From the NCBI GenBank assembly GCA_965153455.1, contig OZ234493.1:35330213-35394212 (forward strand): a stretch of DNA of 64,000 nucleotides, in the 5' to 3' direction. Positions within the stretch are counted from its first letter, which is position 1. Every line of letters starts with the position of its first letter. Positions 48,048 to 62,539 of this stretch are shown piece by piece. The notes below the pieces were generated by a model. It saw only the letters and a program-made list of their open reading frames with translations, did not search any database and had not been told where the DNA came from. The stretch is from Sphagnum compactum. Lineage: Eukaryota; Bryophyta; Sphagnopsida; Sphagnales. Both the position numbers and the translations under genes were made by a program.

Positions 48048-51000
48048 TTTACCACTAGTAATCGGTAATTTTTGCTTAAATATTCAATAATTGAAAATGG
48101 GTTAACATCCCAAATTTGAATATTATAGCACATTTCCCATTCTAGTGGAAATTAAATTATCTTGAATAATTTATTGTTTTCAAAATTAACTACTCACAAT
48201 GTCAAAAGTTTTAAAATTAGTTCGACATGACTATTAACTACTTAACTTAAAGCTTGGTCATGCAATGTGCTTAAGTAGCAAATTTATTTGAAATTTTTTC
48301 CCACTTCAAATGTAAAATGTTTAGGATATTTTTATTTTCACTATCAAAGTGAAAAAAAATCATAAAGAAGATGCTAGAATGGTAAAAGTACTATGATATT
48401 TCAAAATTTTGGCAAATGAAAATAAGTACGGAAGGTTCAATTTGTTATTTGCACTTCCATAGTGCTAAATCAATGACCTAGGGACTATGAATTGATTCAA
48501 GTTTAAAGATCAATCCTTGATAAATTGAGTAGGGTTAGTTCAAGAATTTTTTAATTTGCCATTAAAATGAAAATTATTTAACACCAAACATCATTTGCTA
48601 AACAAGTATATAATGCATAATTACAAAATATGATTAACATTTCTAGAGGGACACCTCCTTGTTAATTAATGTTTGATATCACATGTCACAAAGGAGTAAT
48701 TGTTTGGGACATCCATAATACATGATACCTTTATATGACTTAATTACTTAGTTATGCATATTTAAAATACCTTACATTTTCTTGTAATTAATTAACTTAA
48801 GTGATTTTTAAACCTCTAATCTATTTCAAATTAATATTTAGGCTAGAATTTTAACACACTCTAATTAGTGTTAGGGCAAGAACCCAATTTGCTTTAAAAT
48901 TGAAAAAAAAACCATAAATTTTTTTATTTGAATAATTAGCCTTGGTTAATTTTAACCAATATTCATAAATGTATATGGGACTTTCATTTGGTCTCATGCA
49001 CTTTGAAATACACCCATTGTGCGGCTTGCATGTTTATGCATAGGGTGGGGGGACATTCCCAAAGTGTGAGGTTGGATTTTGCTATCACCTAGTCTTCGTC
49101 CTTTATTTTAAAAATGCCCCCACCTTGGGGTTTTGCCCTACACATAATGCAAATGTTTGCATCAATTTTACATACAATTAAAAGAAATGTTTTGCCATAT
49201 GCTATACATAAAATCATTTTGTGTGTGTAACCCACTTCTGCAAATGTCCATGCATGTGTTCTTGGCATTTAAAACTATCAACTAAGGCACAAAGTAAACA
49301 CCAAATGGGCAAACATTAAACAAGTGTAATGAATCAAACGAAGCTTAGTATTTGACACACAAAAATGAAGTTTGCATGCATACAAGATGCATGCTAAATG
49401 GGTGCAATCACATTACATGAGCCAAAATAGTTGTAACCAATGCATAATTTTTCATGTTTTAGTGTAAATAATTGTATTAACGTTGCAAAACATTCAAAAG
49501 AACTCATGAAAATGTTTTTGATATATTATGAAAACAAGTGGTTTAATTTGGAATGAATATAATAAGGATAGACTATTCAGAAACATTCATTAAACATTAT
49601 AACTAATGTTTTAAAGCATTATAAAAAAAACTATTTTGGGGGAGATTCTTCAAAGATGACATATTTTAAAAGCCGTTGTTTAAACATACATTTATGTGAT
49701 ATTGTATTGCATCCTCATTGGGTTAGATCTGATTTTTTTTCAAATAAAATATTTGAAGCACATATTTTGGGAATAAGAAATACCCAAGGAGGCAAGTTTG
49801 GTTCATGTTATCTTGTTTGCACCCAAGTAATGGAATTCAATTCTTACTTAGGTTCTTAAATAAGGTTTTACCAACTTCTTATGAAACTACATATATATAT
49901 ACTTACAATCTAATCACATTCACTTACAAACATGCACTATTCTTGTAGGTACTAATTGTTGTAATACAAATCTACAAGTTTTTTGCCTAGTACCAAAACA
50001 AAATCAATACGTGTCCACATCCAATTTCCTATTTTAAATTCCAAGAACATGGATTTTTTTTAAAAATTAATAAAAGGGTGTTCATGAGTAAGAAAGAGAA
50101 GGAGTCCAAAATCTTTGAGGCAAAACATAATACAAATTAAGTAAGTCACAAATACCTTAAGGAAACTAACTATTACATCCTTATACTACATTGCCCTATT
50201 ACATCCCCTATATAATGCCTAGCAAGAAATATCTTCAAAATTTTCCTTGTCCTTCAATTATAATGATTGTGTTAACTATGGCTAGGATATTACATATTTG
50301 TAAGAAAAATGGTATGGCACAGCGTTGATCGCCTCCATTTCAAGTGGGACGTTTTGAGGTCAAATACATTTACCATGAATATCTTTGTCATAGATGACTT
50401 CCATCCGGGAAGAAGGAGAGTCATTTTTAGGAATTGGTTGTCCCTTGGGGAAATACACAATCATTAATTTCCATGGGGAACACAAACATTTGTCTTTATC
50501 CATAGGGAACATGGTTGTGTATCTTGAGACTAATGTGTATTTTGAGGACTAGTTTTGTGTTGAAGACTAACATGTTTAGTGCTTGCCCATCAAGGGCACT
50601 TGCCATTGGCCTTTAAAAGAAAACATTTGTATCAAATAATACCCAAGTTCATGTCAATGGATAACGTATTCATTTTTTGGTTGATAACTAAGAAATTCGA
50701 TCTTTATGTAGATATTTCAAAACATGGGTACCAATTTGAATTTCACTTAAAACAATTTATTTGGAACTAAGGAATCAAAATGGATGTTAGCAAGAAAAAC
50801 TAAATCTTATCCTTGAAATTGGGAGGGAGAGGAAGTAGAATGTAAGAACTTGATACATTCACCCACAACATCGACTAGGAAGTTGGCTTGAATATGTTAG
50901 TTATTGGCACTCATGTCAAATGCACAAGTTAACATACAGGAACTGATTATATGGGAGTGCCCAACTTATGAGTTATGGGACACAAAAGAAGGCCAGTTAC

Positions 51001-51270
51001 GGGGTTATGTCAATCAACAACCAATAACATGCAAAAGGAAATAAGAAGGTACACAAATGTCAAAAGGCAACAAGATAAGTGATATAACTAAGGAGCTCTT
51101 GTCTAATGGTGCATTTCCATGTAAATGAAATGTTCCCTATAATCGGATATGTTTGCCAGTTGCACTTGCAAAAGTGTAAAAAATGAGAATGAAAAATTTG
51201 AACAATCAATTATGTGAGCATAATGGTAGAAATGTATTAGAACAGGACAAACTAAATTGTCATTTAATAT

Positions 51271-51305
<35 letters not shown>
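51271..51305. repeat. (CT)n(TA)n microsatellite
   Basis: About eight CT units run straight into about nine TA units. Confidence 0.95.
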
Positions 51306-52009
51306 GAAAGCTTGTTATATTCCTACAATATCAAAACATACTAAATTTCAATTTATTGTAGTTGAAACAAAATGGCAATTTATGATTGTTTGGTTTTGAC
51401 AAAGCTTTGATTGAAAGAAAAAGGTTCCCCAATGAATGCAAGAGATTTGCAATCACAAAAGCACAAAGATTTGAAAAAGAATAAATTACCCAACACTATA
51501 GTTAGTTTTTATAGTCCCTAGTCTTATTAGAGGAAAAGTTTAGAATACAATGGAGTGACTTATTCGAGCGACTGCGATTCATGATTCATTGGAGTCTATT
51601 TGGGTAGAATAACTTTAAGTTTCATAAGTTGTCTTTTTGAATGATAGTTTCAAACAAAAATTTGTTTAGTTGATTCCAAAGTAAAGGGGATTGAAAATGT
51701 GCCTTTTTCAAATTTGTGTCTTTTCAGAGACTTTTTTTTCCCAACATCATAGACATGACTTGCAAATAGATTTTCAATACTTCCATATCAAATTGCATAC
51801 CATTTCTTTTGAATTAAATTGAAATTGACTTCAATATTTCCACAAAATCAATTCAATTTTTTTCATTAGTTGATTGTCACTCATGTTGCACGACAACACG
51901 GCGCCCAAGTAATTAGTATATAATATGGTGTGATCCACATTGATAAGTTGGGGGTGCATTCCAAGTCCTTAATATATGTATATATATATATATATTCTTG
52001 GGCAATGAG

Positions 52010-52222
52010 TCTCTTTGATTGGCCCATCACCAAAAAGTTCTAAAACTTTGGAGACTCCCCAATATAAAAGCTTTCACTCCAAAACATAGAAACACATAAG
52101 TCCCAATATTTGCCCACCTACCTACGTAGGTTCCTAGAGGATAGTGTGGGGCAAAGCATATGAGACAAAGTGAGGTGCTATGGGGAACATGTCGGGGACA
52201 GATTGGGAACAACAAAAATCCA
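52010..52222 (+). repeat. Dispersed repeat, partner of 24066-24328
   Basis: It has the same block order as the partner; it lacks the CAA-repeat insertion and is shorter. Confidence 0.7.
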
Positions 52223-52789
52223 ACAAACCCTTCCCCCCCTTCCCACCCACACCAAGAAGGAAAAAAAAACATTTGGGTGTGTTGGGTGCGTGCGTGCTAC
52301 AATTCCTCATTGGCTAAGCACAAATTAGATTCGCTCAGCTAATGGCAGAGACATGGATTGTGGGGGGTCACCCTTAAACCCTAAACCCTACCTCAAATTC
52401 TTGGAGGTGCCTTGGAAGGAGGAGAAGAAGAAGAAGAAGAAGATGGGATGCAATTCAAATGACATGAGTCAGCGTTGTCCTTGGACAGCAAACAGCCAAC
52501 ATGTATGTATCGCAAGGAAACCAGCAGCCAACAAACATGAAAAAACAGTAGGTCTGTATGTCTCCTCCAGCTCTGATAATGAGGATTGCTTGGACATTTT
52601 CAGACGAGTGAGTTATTTAATGATGTACACTCTTGGGTTTGGAGTTTACGACTATTATATGGTGGTGGAAGAAGAAGATGAAGAAAAAGAAGAAGAAGAA
52701 CAATTATATATAGTTCAGATCAAGTTTTTGAGCGGTTCCAGTTTGAGCTTCTCAACTCGTAACAACTACAAGAGCAGGTCCACCGGCAG
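52223..52789. other. Intergenic with GAA repeats
   Basis: An ATG-started ORF at 52353-52826 (+) is made mostly by GAA/AAG runs (52422-52442, 52669-52700) and has no recognisable domain. CCCTTAAACCCTAAACCCTA at 52371-52390 is a short telomere-like stretch. Confidence 0.4.
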
Positions 52790-53510
52790 CAGTAGAATGG
52801 CATGTCCTGTCCTCTCCTATAGATGAAGTAGTACAGACTACAGACTTCAAAGAGCATGCAAAAAAATGGTTTTAGACCTGTATCTTTTCCCTGCATACAG
52901 TGCTCTCCATGAGGCCCAGTGAAAAGTTAGACTGGTTTTTGATTGTCTGGGCATATATGATTGGCCCATATGGTGGTAGCATTTAAATAGCCTCTCACTC
53001 TATACTGCACAAATTTGCATGTTTACGGATGAGGAAGAAGGGCTGGGGAAACAAACAACTTACCACTTCATGTTGGATTTGATGTACATCCTTGTAGATG
53101 CTCAAATCGGGGTGTGACTGGACCTTGTCGAAGAGCATCTCCACCCACAGTAGGTAGTAGTAAAATGGCTTGTAAAATCATATATTTTGGATGAAGTATG
53201 TCAGACAAATAATGTAAAACTGAGTTTAGGCCTGTACTACTGAAGAACGACATACAGTGCTCTCAATGATGACCAGTAACAAGAAAGTGAATGTTTGTGA
53301 TCGGTCAACTACAATTGTTGGCCCACATGGTGAGATGGAATTAATCTTGTACTAAAATTTGGATGTGTGCTTAGTGGCTTCATGGTGTGAAAATGGATTG
53401 GATTTGCTCCCACACAACTTGCACCCAGACTTAGACAGTAGAGGTTTCAAAAAGATCAGCAATAAGAAAATGAATGTTTTGGACTTTGCGGGTTAGAGTG
53501 ATTGGCCACA
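52790..53510. repeat. About 366-bp tandem duplication
   Basis: Unit 1 begins near 52796 (AATGGCATG) and unit 2 near 53162 (AATGGCTTG). Both carry TAG(A/G)CCTGTA, CATACAGTGCTCTC.ATGA and TTGGCCCA.ATGGTG. Traces of a third start near 53450. Confidence 0.6.
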
Positions 53511-54889
53511 CATCTACTGCTTCTGCTATTCATTGGTACCGCCTCAAGTAGACTGCATTGCTGGAGTTGCTCTAACATATTGTTATATAAAAAAGAAGAC
53601 TGAGGGGGGTACTATGGACTGAGCACAGCCAAGGGCCAGTGGTATGAAGAAGAAGAAGATGCAAGTTGATCTGAAGCTCCTTATAGCCTAGCAGCCAGGG
53701 TACAAGAAAGAGATTTGGATTCCCTTGCCAAAGGGGTTTTGGGTTATCGTCCAACTGACAATATCAGCACTGTACTGTCTGAGAATCCAAGTGAAACCAC
53801 AAACTTGCAATCAAAGTACCCAACAAATTTGATACTCTGGTATGGCCCAGGATTTGGGAGAACTGTGTTTTTGCCTCGAGCCCAGAGTGAAGACTATTGT
53901 GTGGGACCAACGATCCCTTTGCACAGCGGAAAAGTGAAGACTATATAATACTCTTATATTGTGTTTTGTTCCCAATGCCCAGGATTAGGTAGTGATTTTG
54001 CACAGAGCTTTATACTGTGAGTGGGGCTTTAAGCATGTTGGAATACTTTGCTTATATTTTTGCACTCTGCAGAGTTTGTTCAAATGTAAAATCGGATCCC
54101 CAAAGTTTCATGAACTTACATAAGATTTGGAATGAGTCATGTGGTTTTGGAATCGGGTTGGTCGTTGTGAGGGTGGTGGGTGGGGTGGCGAAGGGAGGGG
54201 TGTGGTATCGGATAGGATTGTTAAAGGTCAATTAGTAACCCCCCCTCCCCCCCCCCCTCAAACCAAAACTCAGGGGGCCACTTAAACACCAAGCCCAAGA
54301 GAGGAGACAAAGCCAAAAGAACAGGTCCAAGTTCCAGTGAGCAAGCCAAGGAACATGGGAAAGTAAAGGCCCTCTGCACCTACCAAACATCTTGAAGACC
54401 GGTTATCAAAGTCCTCCAAAGTGCAAAAAAATCACAACCAAGTAGAGTACTCCAAGAAAGATCAGGGAATGAAGAGGATATTGCAAACTCTAAAGAACCT
54501 CCAAGAGACACAAGTCTTGGGGCTCCGCTTGTCTTGTCTTGCAATGCTTCCAGTTAGGTACCTACCTTCTTTGTGTTCTGTGGTGGGAAAAAAAACACAC
54601 TAATGCATAAAGAATGAATGAATCATGAAAAAAACACATGCTGATGATCCGTGTTCCACATACAAGTTTCTCGACCCTTGTGGACAATTAATTTGTCAAG
54701 TGAAGAAGACAATTTGCAAATTGAGATGGGTTTAGGGTTTAGAGCTGACTGTAGCTGGGATCAGAATATATGTATGTATGTTGCTGAGGTCAAAGTTTTA
54801 AACATGTGGGTATGAAATAGAATGTAAAAAAGAAGAAGAAAATACCTGAGTTGGGCAGTTATTAGAAACAGGAACACACCCCCCCCTCC
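53511..54889. other. Intergenic
   Basis: No gene was recognised. A C-rich run lies at 54240-54259. Confidence 0.4.
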
Positions 54890-55200
54890 CCATGGTTCTT
54901 AGGATTCATAACCGTGGGTGGTTTTCAAAAAAAATCAAAGAATCGGTTCTGATATATACGATAACCACAATCCTCAATTCTTTTGACTAAATCAAATAAC
55001 CGCTCATGAGCCTGCCGGATCTCATGAAACCCGTTCCTTCCTGAAGGCTTTTGAAATAATTGAGATCCATGGTTCTTTGATTCCCATTCTTTTCAAATAT
55101 CCAAAACCAATGGTTCCCCGATTTTGAAATATACAGAAGGCAAGAATTCAGTGGTTCTTTTAAAACTTGAATAATCGCACAACATTGCAAGATGACCAGA
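54890..55200 (-). repeat. Dispersed AAGAACC/GGTTCTT repeat, third member
   Basis: GGTTCTT, AAAGAATCGG and CCAAAACCA blocks appear mainly in the opposite orientation to 27080-27320. Confidence 0.4.
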
Positions 55201-57367
55201 GAACATGCAGTCCCAAATCTTATATATATATTGATAACCCTTCAAGGGCCTTCAAGGGGAAGTTCCTAAAAATTTAAGACATTTGCTAGGCTAAATATAA
55301 GCTGTGAATATGTTTCCCTTTACTTTTGCCAAACATGCATGGTGGTTATAAGTACAGGGGTAAAGGTATTTGAAAATGATGCAATTTTATGTGTGGATTG
55401 AGTTTAGGGTTATAATTTTAAAAGTGCTGATTTTATTCAAATTGAGTCTTTAGTTTTCCTATTCAACACAACAGATGTTTGAAAAATTACAACAAGATAA
55501 AAACAAATTGAAGTACACGTTCTAAAAACAGATGACATTTGTTTTGTCACATTTTTGTTGTAGTCTCAAAGACATGAGGAAGACAATGTTGACATTTGAG
55601 GCACGGCACCGAAAGACAATCGAAACAAAAAGCAGGAGGACCAGGAATAGGAGGAAAGCTCAAAGCTCTAGAGGAGAAAGCTGGCTGGGGGGGGGAGGGG
55701 TGGAAAAAAAACCTAAACCCTAATACCCTAACCTGCCTAAAAATCTAAACCTTGGGTAATCCTGAGTCGGATTGCTCCAATGAATCTCCTGGGTAGGCGA
55801 TTCTGGTTCAAACCCGATTCTCACCTCCAACCAAGTTCCCAGGTAAAGTTCGTAAGACAATCCTCAGGTCTAGTCTGGGTTTGGGATCTGGATCTTGATA
55901 CTTGAAACCTCCGTGCGATCCAGATACCCTCACAACACTGGAAAATACCTTATGAATGTTCATCAGAACTGCAACCATGCATAGTCTATATACATCTGAC
56001 ATAAGAATTAGACAGTTGGATAAGCTAATAAACTCCTACTTTGAAACCAAAACCCCAAAATATACAGGTGGAGATCCACCGCACAACTCTACAACAACAA
56101 CTTGCATTTTACAAGTGGAATTACATACATTTTAACATGGAACAATGGATCTAACAAATTAAGTACACCATGTCGTGAACTGAATACATTCAAAACCTCT
56201 CCAATGGCATCGTACTCCAAAGGTAGCAAGCACTAGAACAACCCCCCTGCAATGGGCACTCGTCCATATTAAAGATGGTTACCCAATATGCACCATTAGA
56301 TAAGGGTGAGCACATAATCAAGGAACCAATGGACATGTTCAAAGGCCTCCAGTGGGACGTTCACTCATTCTGATATCCAAGTGTGTCGGAATTAAATCGT
56401 ATTAACTGAAAATTGCATTCAATGGTGGCATCATGGATGGCCCCAAAGCCTGGTCACACCCTTTTTTGGTTAACCCAAGATTGATCAACACCACTTTTAG
56501 GGTTTTAGTCAGTGCCATTTGGGGATGAACATGAGGCCACGTCTCATGCTCTGGTATGTGAGGTTTAAGAAAATGTAATTCATACCTCACACATGCATCA
56601 TGAGACAAGGCCTACTGCCGTTGGGAAAACCGCATTTTGTTGGAGTGTTTGTTTGATCTCTAAAGGATGAGAGGAGAACTGTGCATAAGCTTAAAAATTA
56701 TGAGTGAAATGTTCCTCAAAGCTGGTGGCAAGTAGCTAAATCAGATAATTATCTATCTGCTGACAAAATACGAGGATTCAATCTTTGGGAATGTAAACCC
56801 TAAATTAGGACTAATTAGGACTAATTAGGACTGCTAAAGTCCAAATAATGATGCACCTTGATGAAGTTCGAGGCTTGGGTCTGCAAAAATGCAACTCCAA
56901 GATTGGACTTGCTAGTTTGTTTGAGAGGAATTTGCCAAGAGCAATCAGACTAGACTGGGATAATTGGGTCAACAAGGTGCTTTAACATGTCCATAATAAT
57001 ATATGTGTTCTTTCTTATTGTACTCTCTACAATTTCCATGATTCCATGAGCACTGCAGCTTCATAGTTTGGAAAAGCAAAAAGGCTCATGCATACAGAGA
57101 TGAGTAGGTACTATTGAGTGTACCTCAGATATTGAAAAGTCACAACAGTATGATATAAGCTCTTACCCCTTGCCCCCCACATCTTGTACTTGCAACTGAT
57201 GCTTTGCTGCCTGTTAATTCTGAAGATGATGAGTCAGAAAAAAACCAAAAAAATTGACTTATCCTTACCAGATTTTCCAAGAATTGAAGCATTGCACCTT
57301 TGATGTTCAAAGTGCAATCCACTCCATTGGGTGACTTTAATCAACTTAAAATATAAGCTGGGAAACC
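55201..57367. other. Intergenic
   Basis: No gene was recognised. AATTAGGACT is repeated three times at about 56804-56831. Confidence 0.4.
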
Positions 57368-57605
57368 TTGCATAGTTATACTCGATTGTCAAAATCTCAA
57401 AATGTTCAAATTGCGGCTGTTGGACTCATTTTTTTCAAGTGATTAAATATTCTGACAAAATTTTGTCAGTAGACGTAAGATCTACTTGCATACTTATATT
57501 TGATCATCAAAATCTTGAAATATTCAAATTGAGGCTGTTGCACTGTTATTATTTTGTTATTGAAGTGATCAAATAGTTTGACAAAATCTGTCGATTATCA
57601 ATTGT
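57368..57605. repeat. 118-bp tandem duplication
   Basis: Units start at 57368 and 57486 with TTGCATA.TTATA and share ATTCAAATTG.GGCTGTTG and TGACAAAAT.TGTC. Confidence 0.75.
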
Positions 57606-58145
57606 CGTTCCCATAGATGGACCCCCCTTTACCTGAAACATGCGAGCTTATGCACTAGCTCTGGAAACACCAACTATGTTGTCCTGAACAAGAGCACAGT
57701 AGTTGAGATCAAGAACACACCAAAAAGCGGATCTGATTTATGTCCCTAATAAGATTGCTATATTCTATCAAGCCAATGGTGACTTGACTCTTGACCAAAT
57801 TTTTGCATGGTATCTTGGCTTTTGAGAGAAAAAGTTTGATCACCCAAAGAGAACAAGGAGAGAAAAGTGCATGGCAGTCAGTCAATCTTGGCAAGAAGGC
57901 TGGCTCATACTGCTGCTGCTGAGATGACAGAGATTCTTGTCATTCCTCACCATGTGCACTTCTGGCTTCAACTGGTTTCCCCTCTTGACATAGATGTGGA
58001 TTACAGATAACATTTTGACAATTGGGAGCACTTGAGAAGTTAGTTAGTTCCCCAATCTCGAACATTAGCAGCAATGGTAGGTTCTACCAGTGCAGCCCCC
58101 ACACATCCCCCAAGTGGTCGACCAGTATAGTATAGTATAGTCTGG

Positions 58146-58387
58146 CTCAACTCTCAGTTCACCCGGGGATTGGGATGCCCAAAAGGGCAGCTCCCCCATA
58201 CCTCCATGGATAGTACTACATAATCAACTGTTGTAAGAGTCTCGAGGATGACACAATTGGCTACCTCAACTCTCAATTCACCCGGGGAGTGGGATGCCCA
58301 AAAGGGCAGCTCCCCCATACCTCCATGGATAGTAGTACTACATAATCAACTGTTGTAAGAGTCTCGAGGAGGACCCAATTGGCTACC
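58146..58387. repeat. 119-bp tandem duplication
   Basis: CTCAACTCTCARTTCACCCG starts at 58146 and 58265. The units are over 95% identical (one TAG insertion and a few substitutions), so the event is recent. Confidence 0.95.
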
Positions 58388-58786
58388 TATCTGATCGATT
58401 GTGAGCTATAAGCAAATAACCTGCAACCTTCATTTTTGTTGGTGACCTGGTACTACTCTCCCAGCAGCTCTAGGTACCACTCTCAACTCTCATTGGCCCC
58501 ATTCTTTCATAACCATACTGCTTTCTTGGATGAACATGACATTCATTCATCAATCAAACATCCATCTACGATGGATGTTTCATTAATGATAAAAATGACG
58601 ACTAGACTAGACTAGACGTAGGTATGAAATTAATAATGCACAATATTAAAAGCCACTTAACAAGTTGTCCTACTGACTTAGTATGGCAAGTAGTTTTGAT
58701 TCTCACAATAGTCAGTTGTGCTTCCTACCAGGCTCAAGGCCACTATTTCTCGGACGGAAAGAGCCTTGGTGCTCTCTCCATGTTTG

Positions 58787-59040
58787 TGACTCTTTCTAGT
58801 AACCAGTCGCCTCTTGCCATTACCTAATCCATGATATGTAGTTGCAAACAAAGACAAGTTTTTTCTCACATACATTGTGACTCTTTCTAGTAACCAGGGA
58901 GGGGCCTCTTGCTGTTACCTTGTCCATAAGATGTAGTTGCATCTACAAAACACAAGTTTTTCTCCCATCATGACTCTTTCTAGGAACCAGTGTTCGTCCC
59001 TCTTGCCGTTACCTGGTCCGTAGGGTAGGTAGGCCAGTGT
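58787..59040. repeat. 91-93-bp tandem repeat, three units
   Basis: TGACTCTTTCTAG starts at 58787, 58878 and 58971. Units share CCTCTTGC.RTTACC and ATGTAGTTGCA. The third is shortened. Identity is about 80%. Confidence 0.85.
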
Positions 59041-62000
59041 CCAAACACTTAAGGTAGGGTTTGCTCGCCGTTTTTGCAGGAGGGCCCCATTGTTTATGGT
59101 GTCCAAAGAGTAGATGGAGCCCTCCTCTTGGTGCATCTGTCACACTAAAAATCAGCAAAAACGGACCAATTACGAGAAAATTATGACCCCCCAAAGTAGG
59201 GGGGGGGGGGTGTTCATTTTTACAGAAACTTCTCAATTGAACAGCTCATAGTTATTTTCGAACCCCTCAAAAAATCCTTAAATAATACTCTTGTTGCCTT
59301 TAGAGTTCTACAAAATGATTTGTAAGCTTAAGATGGTGATTTCAGAGCAGTTTAAATCACTCAATTTGAACCAAAAAAATGAGAAAGTTATGCACTGATG
59401 AAGTAGGAGACGTCAAAATGAAAAAAACATGTTTTGCAATTCGAAAAAATGTATTTTCTTTACTGCTATTTTTGGCTGCTCCTTTGGCTTTGCATTTCAA
59501 AGATGATTTGTAGAGCTTGAGAAGGCACTCCTATAACATTTTAAATCACTCAAAATGGAGAAGAATTGAGAAAGATGTGCCAAAGTGTTGGGTGATCAGC
59601 TAGTGCAAGGTGATAGGTGTTGATAGGTGTATCCACCTTAATATTATTAGTTGCAACAAAAGACAAGTTTTTACTACTTATTGATTGGGTTTTGGTCCAT
59701 TAGTATTGTAACAAGATCCATAAGCAAGGGGGACAAGGTTGTTTTGGAAGGGACTAACTAGACTAAGCATAAGACCCGACACAACCTAATAGGTTAAAAT
59801 GTGAAGGAGACACCATGCACACCATGGTGGATGTCTACACTAATTGTTGCTACTCATATGATTAACCAACTTAATCACAACACATAACACAAAACAATTA
59901 AAGAAAAAAACTTGTAAGTCAAACCCTTTATATACCCCGTAACTGGGAATCCCCATAGCATGCATAAAGTCACCAAAAAAAATTCCATCTACTGTGACAT
60001 AAATACCATAGTTACTAAGGGGCAGCTTCAATCAATTAATGCGTGTCAAAAAAATACTTAAATTTGAAATTTCCATGTTGAAAATAGGATGGATATTTTC
60101 ATATATTCCAAAAATATTCTTTATTTTCTCTCCCAAAATTTTGTTCTTTGAAGTATATTTTGAAATTTTCAACTTTCCTACATCTAGCTACATCTACATG
60201 CTAATTTTCCTCCTCAAATAGCCTTTTCAAGCTACAATCCATGGTGATAGTGATAAGATTAATGGGTGACAATCATGTACATGTCAAAATTTCCAACATA
60301 TTACTTACATCTCCATTCTAACATAGTGTGCTTACCAATTGGAAATTTTCTATAGGCTTAATCCTCAATGTTCCAAATGGTTGAAAAAAGAAATAAAGCT
60401 TAACACATCATAATGTAATGGTTGCCCCCAACAAAATCCCAAATCCAATTTGTTTAGTGGGGAAATTATCCACTTCCCTTTAAACTTGTACCTATGTGAA
60501 GCCTCACATTAAGTGATGGACCTTGAAAACATCATGTTCCCAAGGAACACCCAATTGTGTGCACACAATATCCATCCATTTGAATGAACAAGGAAGATGA
60601 ACTTCATGTTGTTATTTACAAACCTTGCACAATAGAAAAAATCACAGGTTGGCATTTAAATAGGAGGATGTTAATTTCCTTTGATAACTATTTTCCAATA
60701 TTTTGATAATTTTAAATATGGGTGGTAACTTGTCATGCTAAACTTTGTGAATTGTAGTTTCCAAGCCCACATTCTTATCTTCCATAATACATAGTGGGAT
60801 TCCATAATGACTTGAAATCCTTACTTGCAAAACCAAAATTATAGTCTATATGACTTTGGGGAAAAAAAAGACTTGAAATTGACACCTTACTTGCCGCACC
60901 AAAATTATATAGACTAGGCATGAATAACTCTCTTAATCTCCAATATCAACCTCTACATTTGTATGTGTGTTATAGTTAGTTACATGTGGACGTCCATTTT
61001 AAATATAAGTCAATATAACTCACTAGTATTTTTCTAATCGATCCATGATTCTACTATAGCCAATATATCATAATATTTAACTTGGTTAGGCACTAATTGA
61101 TTATTATTTGGAATTGCCAAAATTTTGAAAAAATACTTGCTTGCCATGTCAAAATTTTGAAAGAAACTCTCAAGCATACTAGCTTCATTATATAGTATAA
61201 TATTAGATTGTAAAATATTATTGTTTTTATTGTGAACACAAATGATGAAAAAAAAATAGAAACTAGGCACCTTGCTACCAAACTAGACTAGGTCCTATGG
61301 TAATCAAAATAAAAGACAAATAGAATGGGAATGAAGCCAAGCCCTAAATGGGCCCATGTATTACATTGCAAATGTTCATTATAAGAATTACCTCCACATT
61401 TGACATCATCTCTCCTTGTAGTCCTACTAGAGATTTCACAAAAATGTCATATTCCCAAGTTCTATAACATCATAGACATTTTCAAATTTTCTTATCCCCT
61501 TTCTACTAGATCTATCTTATTTTTGTTATATTTTAAAATGACTACAACCATTTGATAGTTCAACAAATGCACCTTATACATAATTGTCTAATGGCTTCTT
61601 GGAATTGGTTCTCGAATAGTTTGCCAATTTGGTTTGTCACACTCTATTGGTTGCTATAAGCAAATGTGGGCCAAGTATGTATTTTATTATATACCAATAT
61701 GTTGATGGTATAGTTTTAAACTCCATGGAATTTTCATACTGAAAGGTATTTCTATTGAACTGAGTGTTACTTCTTATATTGTTATAGTACAAGTTTAGTC
61801 AAATTTATAATTTAAAATAGTGGTAAGATTGCAAAATTTGAGAATAAAATTGTAGACAAGTATTGAACATGAATATTGGTATGATATTAATATTCCATTG
61901 TACTTTTAAATTAATTCCATTTCAACTTCAAGTCAATTAGAACAAGCTTTCATTTTAAAATACAAAAAATTAACATAAAAACTTTTTCAGTCACACCATG

Positions 62001-62539
62001 GTCACATGATTGTTGCAAAATATTCAATAGTGTAACAACACCCAACATAGCCAAATCCTAATACATACCTTCACCATCAAACATGCAACAACATAAGTCA
62101 ATAATAATGAATATTAGAGGTAATCTACCACATCTCGCTATCAAAGTATCTAGTATGGTAAACAATATTACATGTTGAACTTTCATAGTTGCTTAGTTCA
62201 AGTATTAACCACAATATTTTCATGTAGTTGAACATTAAACTAGTCTAATCCTCAACAAAAGTCTTTATGTACCATGTCATATATTAGCAGAATATATACT
62301 TGCCCAACATTAATTTAAACCACTAGTCCAACTTGGTAGTTTTGCATTTATTGACATGCCATCTTTGACTTAACACATCTAATTTGAGACATTTTGCTTC
62401 TTTGGCTTATACCTTTCTTCTGGTACCTTTGTTTTGAAAAAAATTATTTCTAAGACTTTCATTACTTAAGATTTAAGCTAATTGTTTAAACATTAATAAC
62501 TTCCTCATTTTGAATCCAAATTTGATGTTTTAAGGGTTT
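59041..62539. other. AT-rich intergenic sequence
   Basis: No gene was recognised. Positions 59310-59400 and 59490-59585 are two rough copies of one block (GATTTGTA.GCTT, TTTAAATCACTCAA, TGAGAAAG). A G11 run lies at 59200-59210. Confidence 0.4.

Larger units (their letters stand above)
46403..52009. other. AT-rich intergenic sequence
   Basis: No credible gene was found in about 5.6 kb. A 15-bp perfect hairpin lies at 47996-48047 and a CT/TA microsatellite at 51271-51305. TA runs lie at 49890-49899 and 51964-51994. Short ORFs (49656-49859, 50579-50770) are unrecognised. Confidence 0.4.

Noticed and set aside
52353-52826. 157-codon ORF with ATG
   Set aside because: Much of it comes from GAA/AAG runs, no domain is seen, and its 3' part overlaps a tandem duplication.
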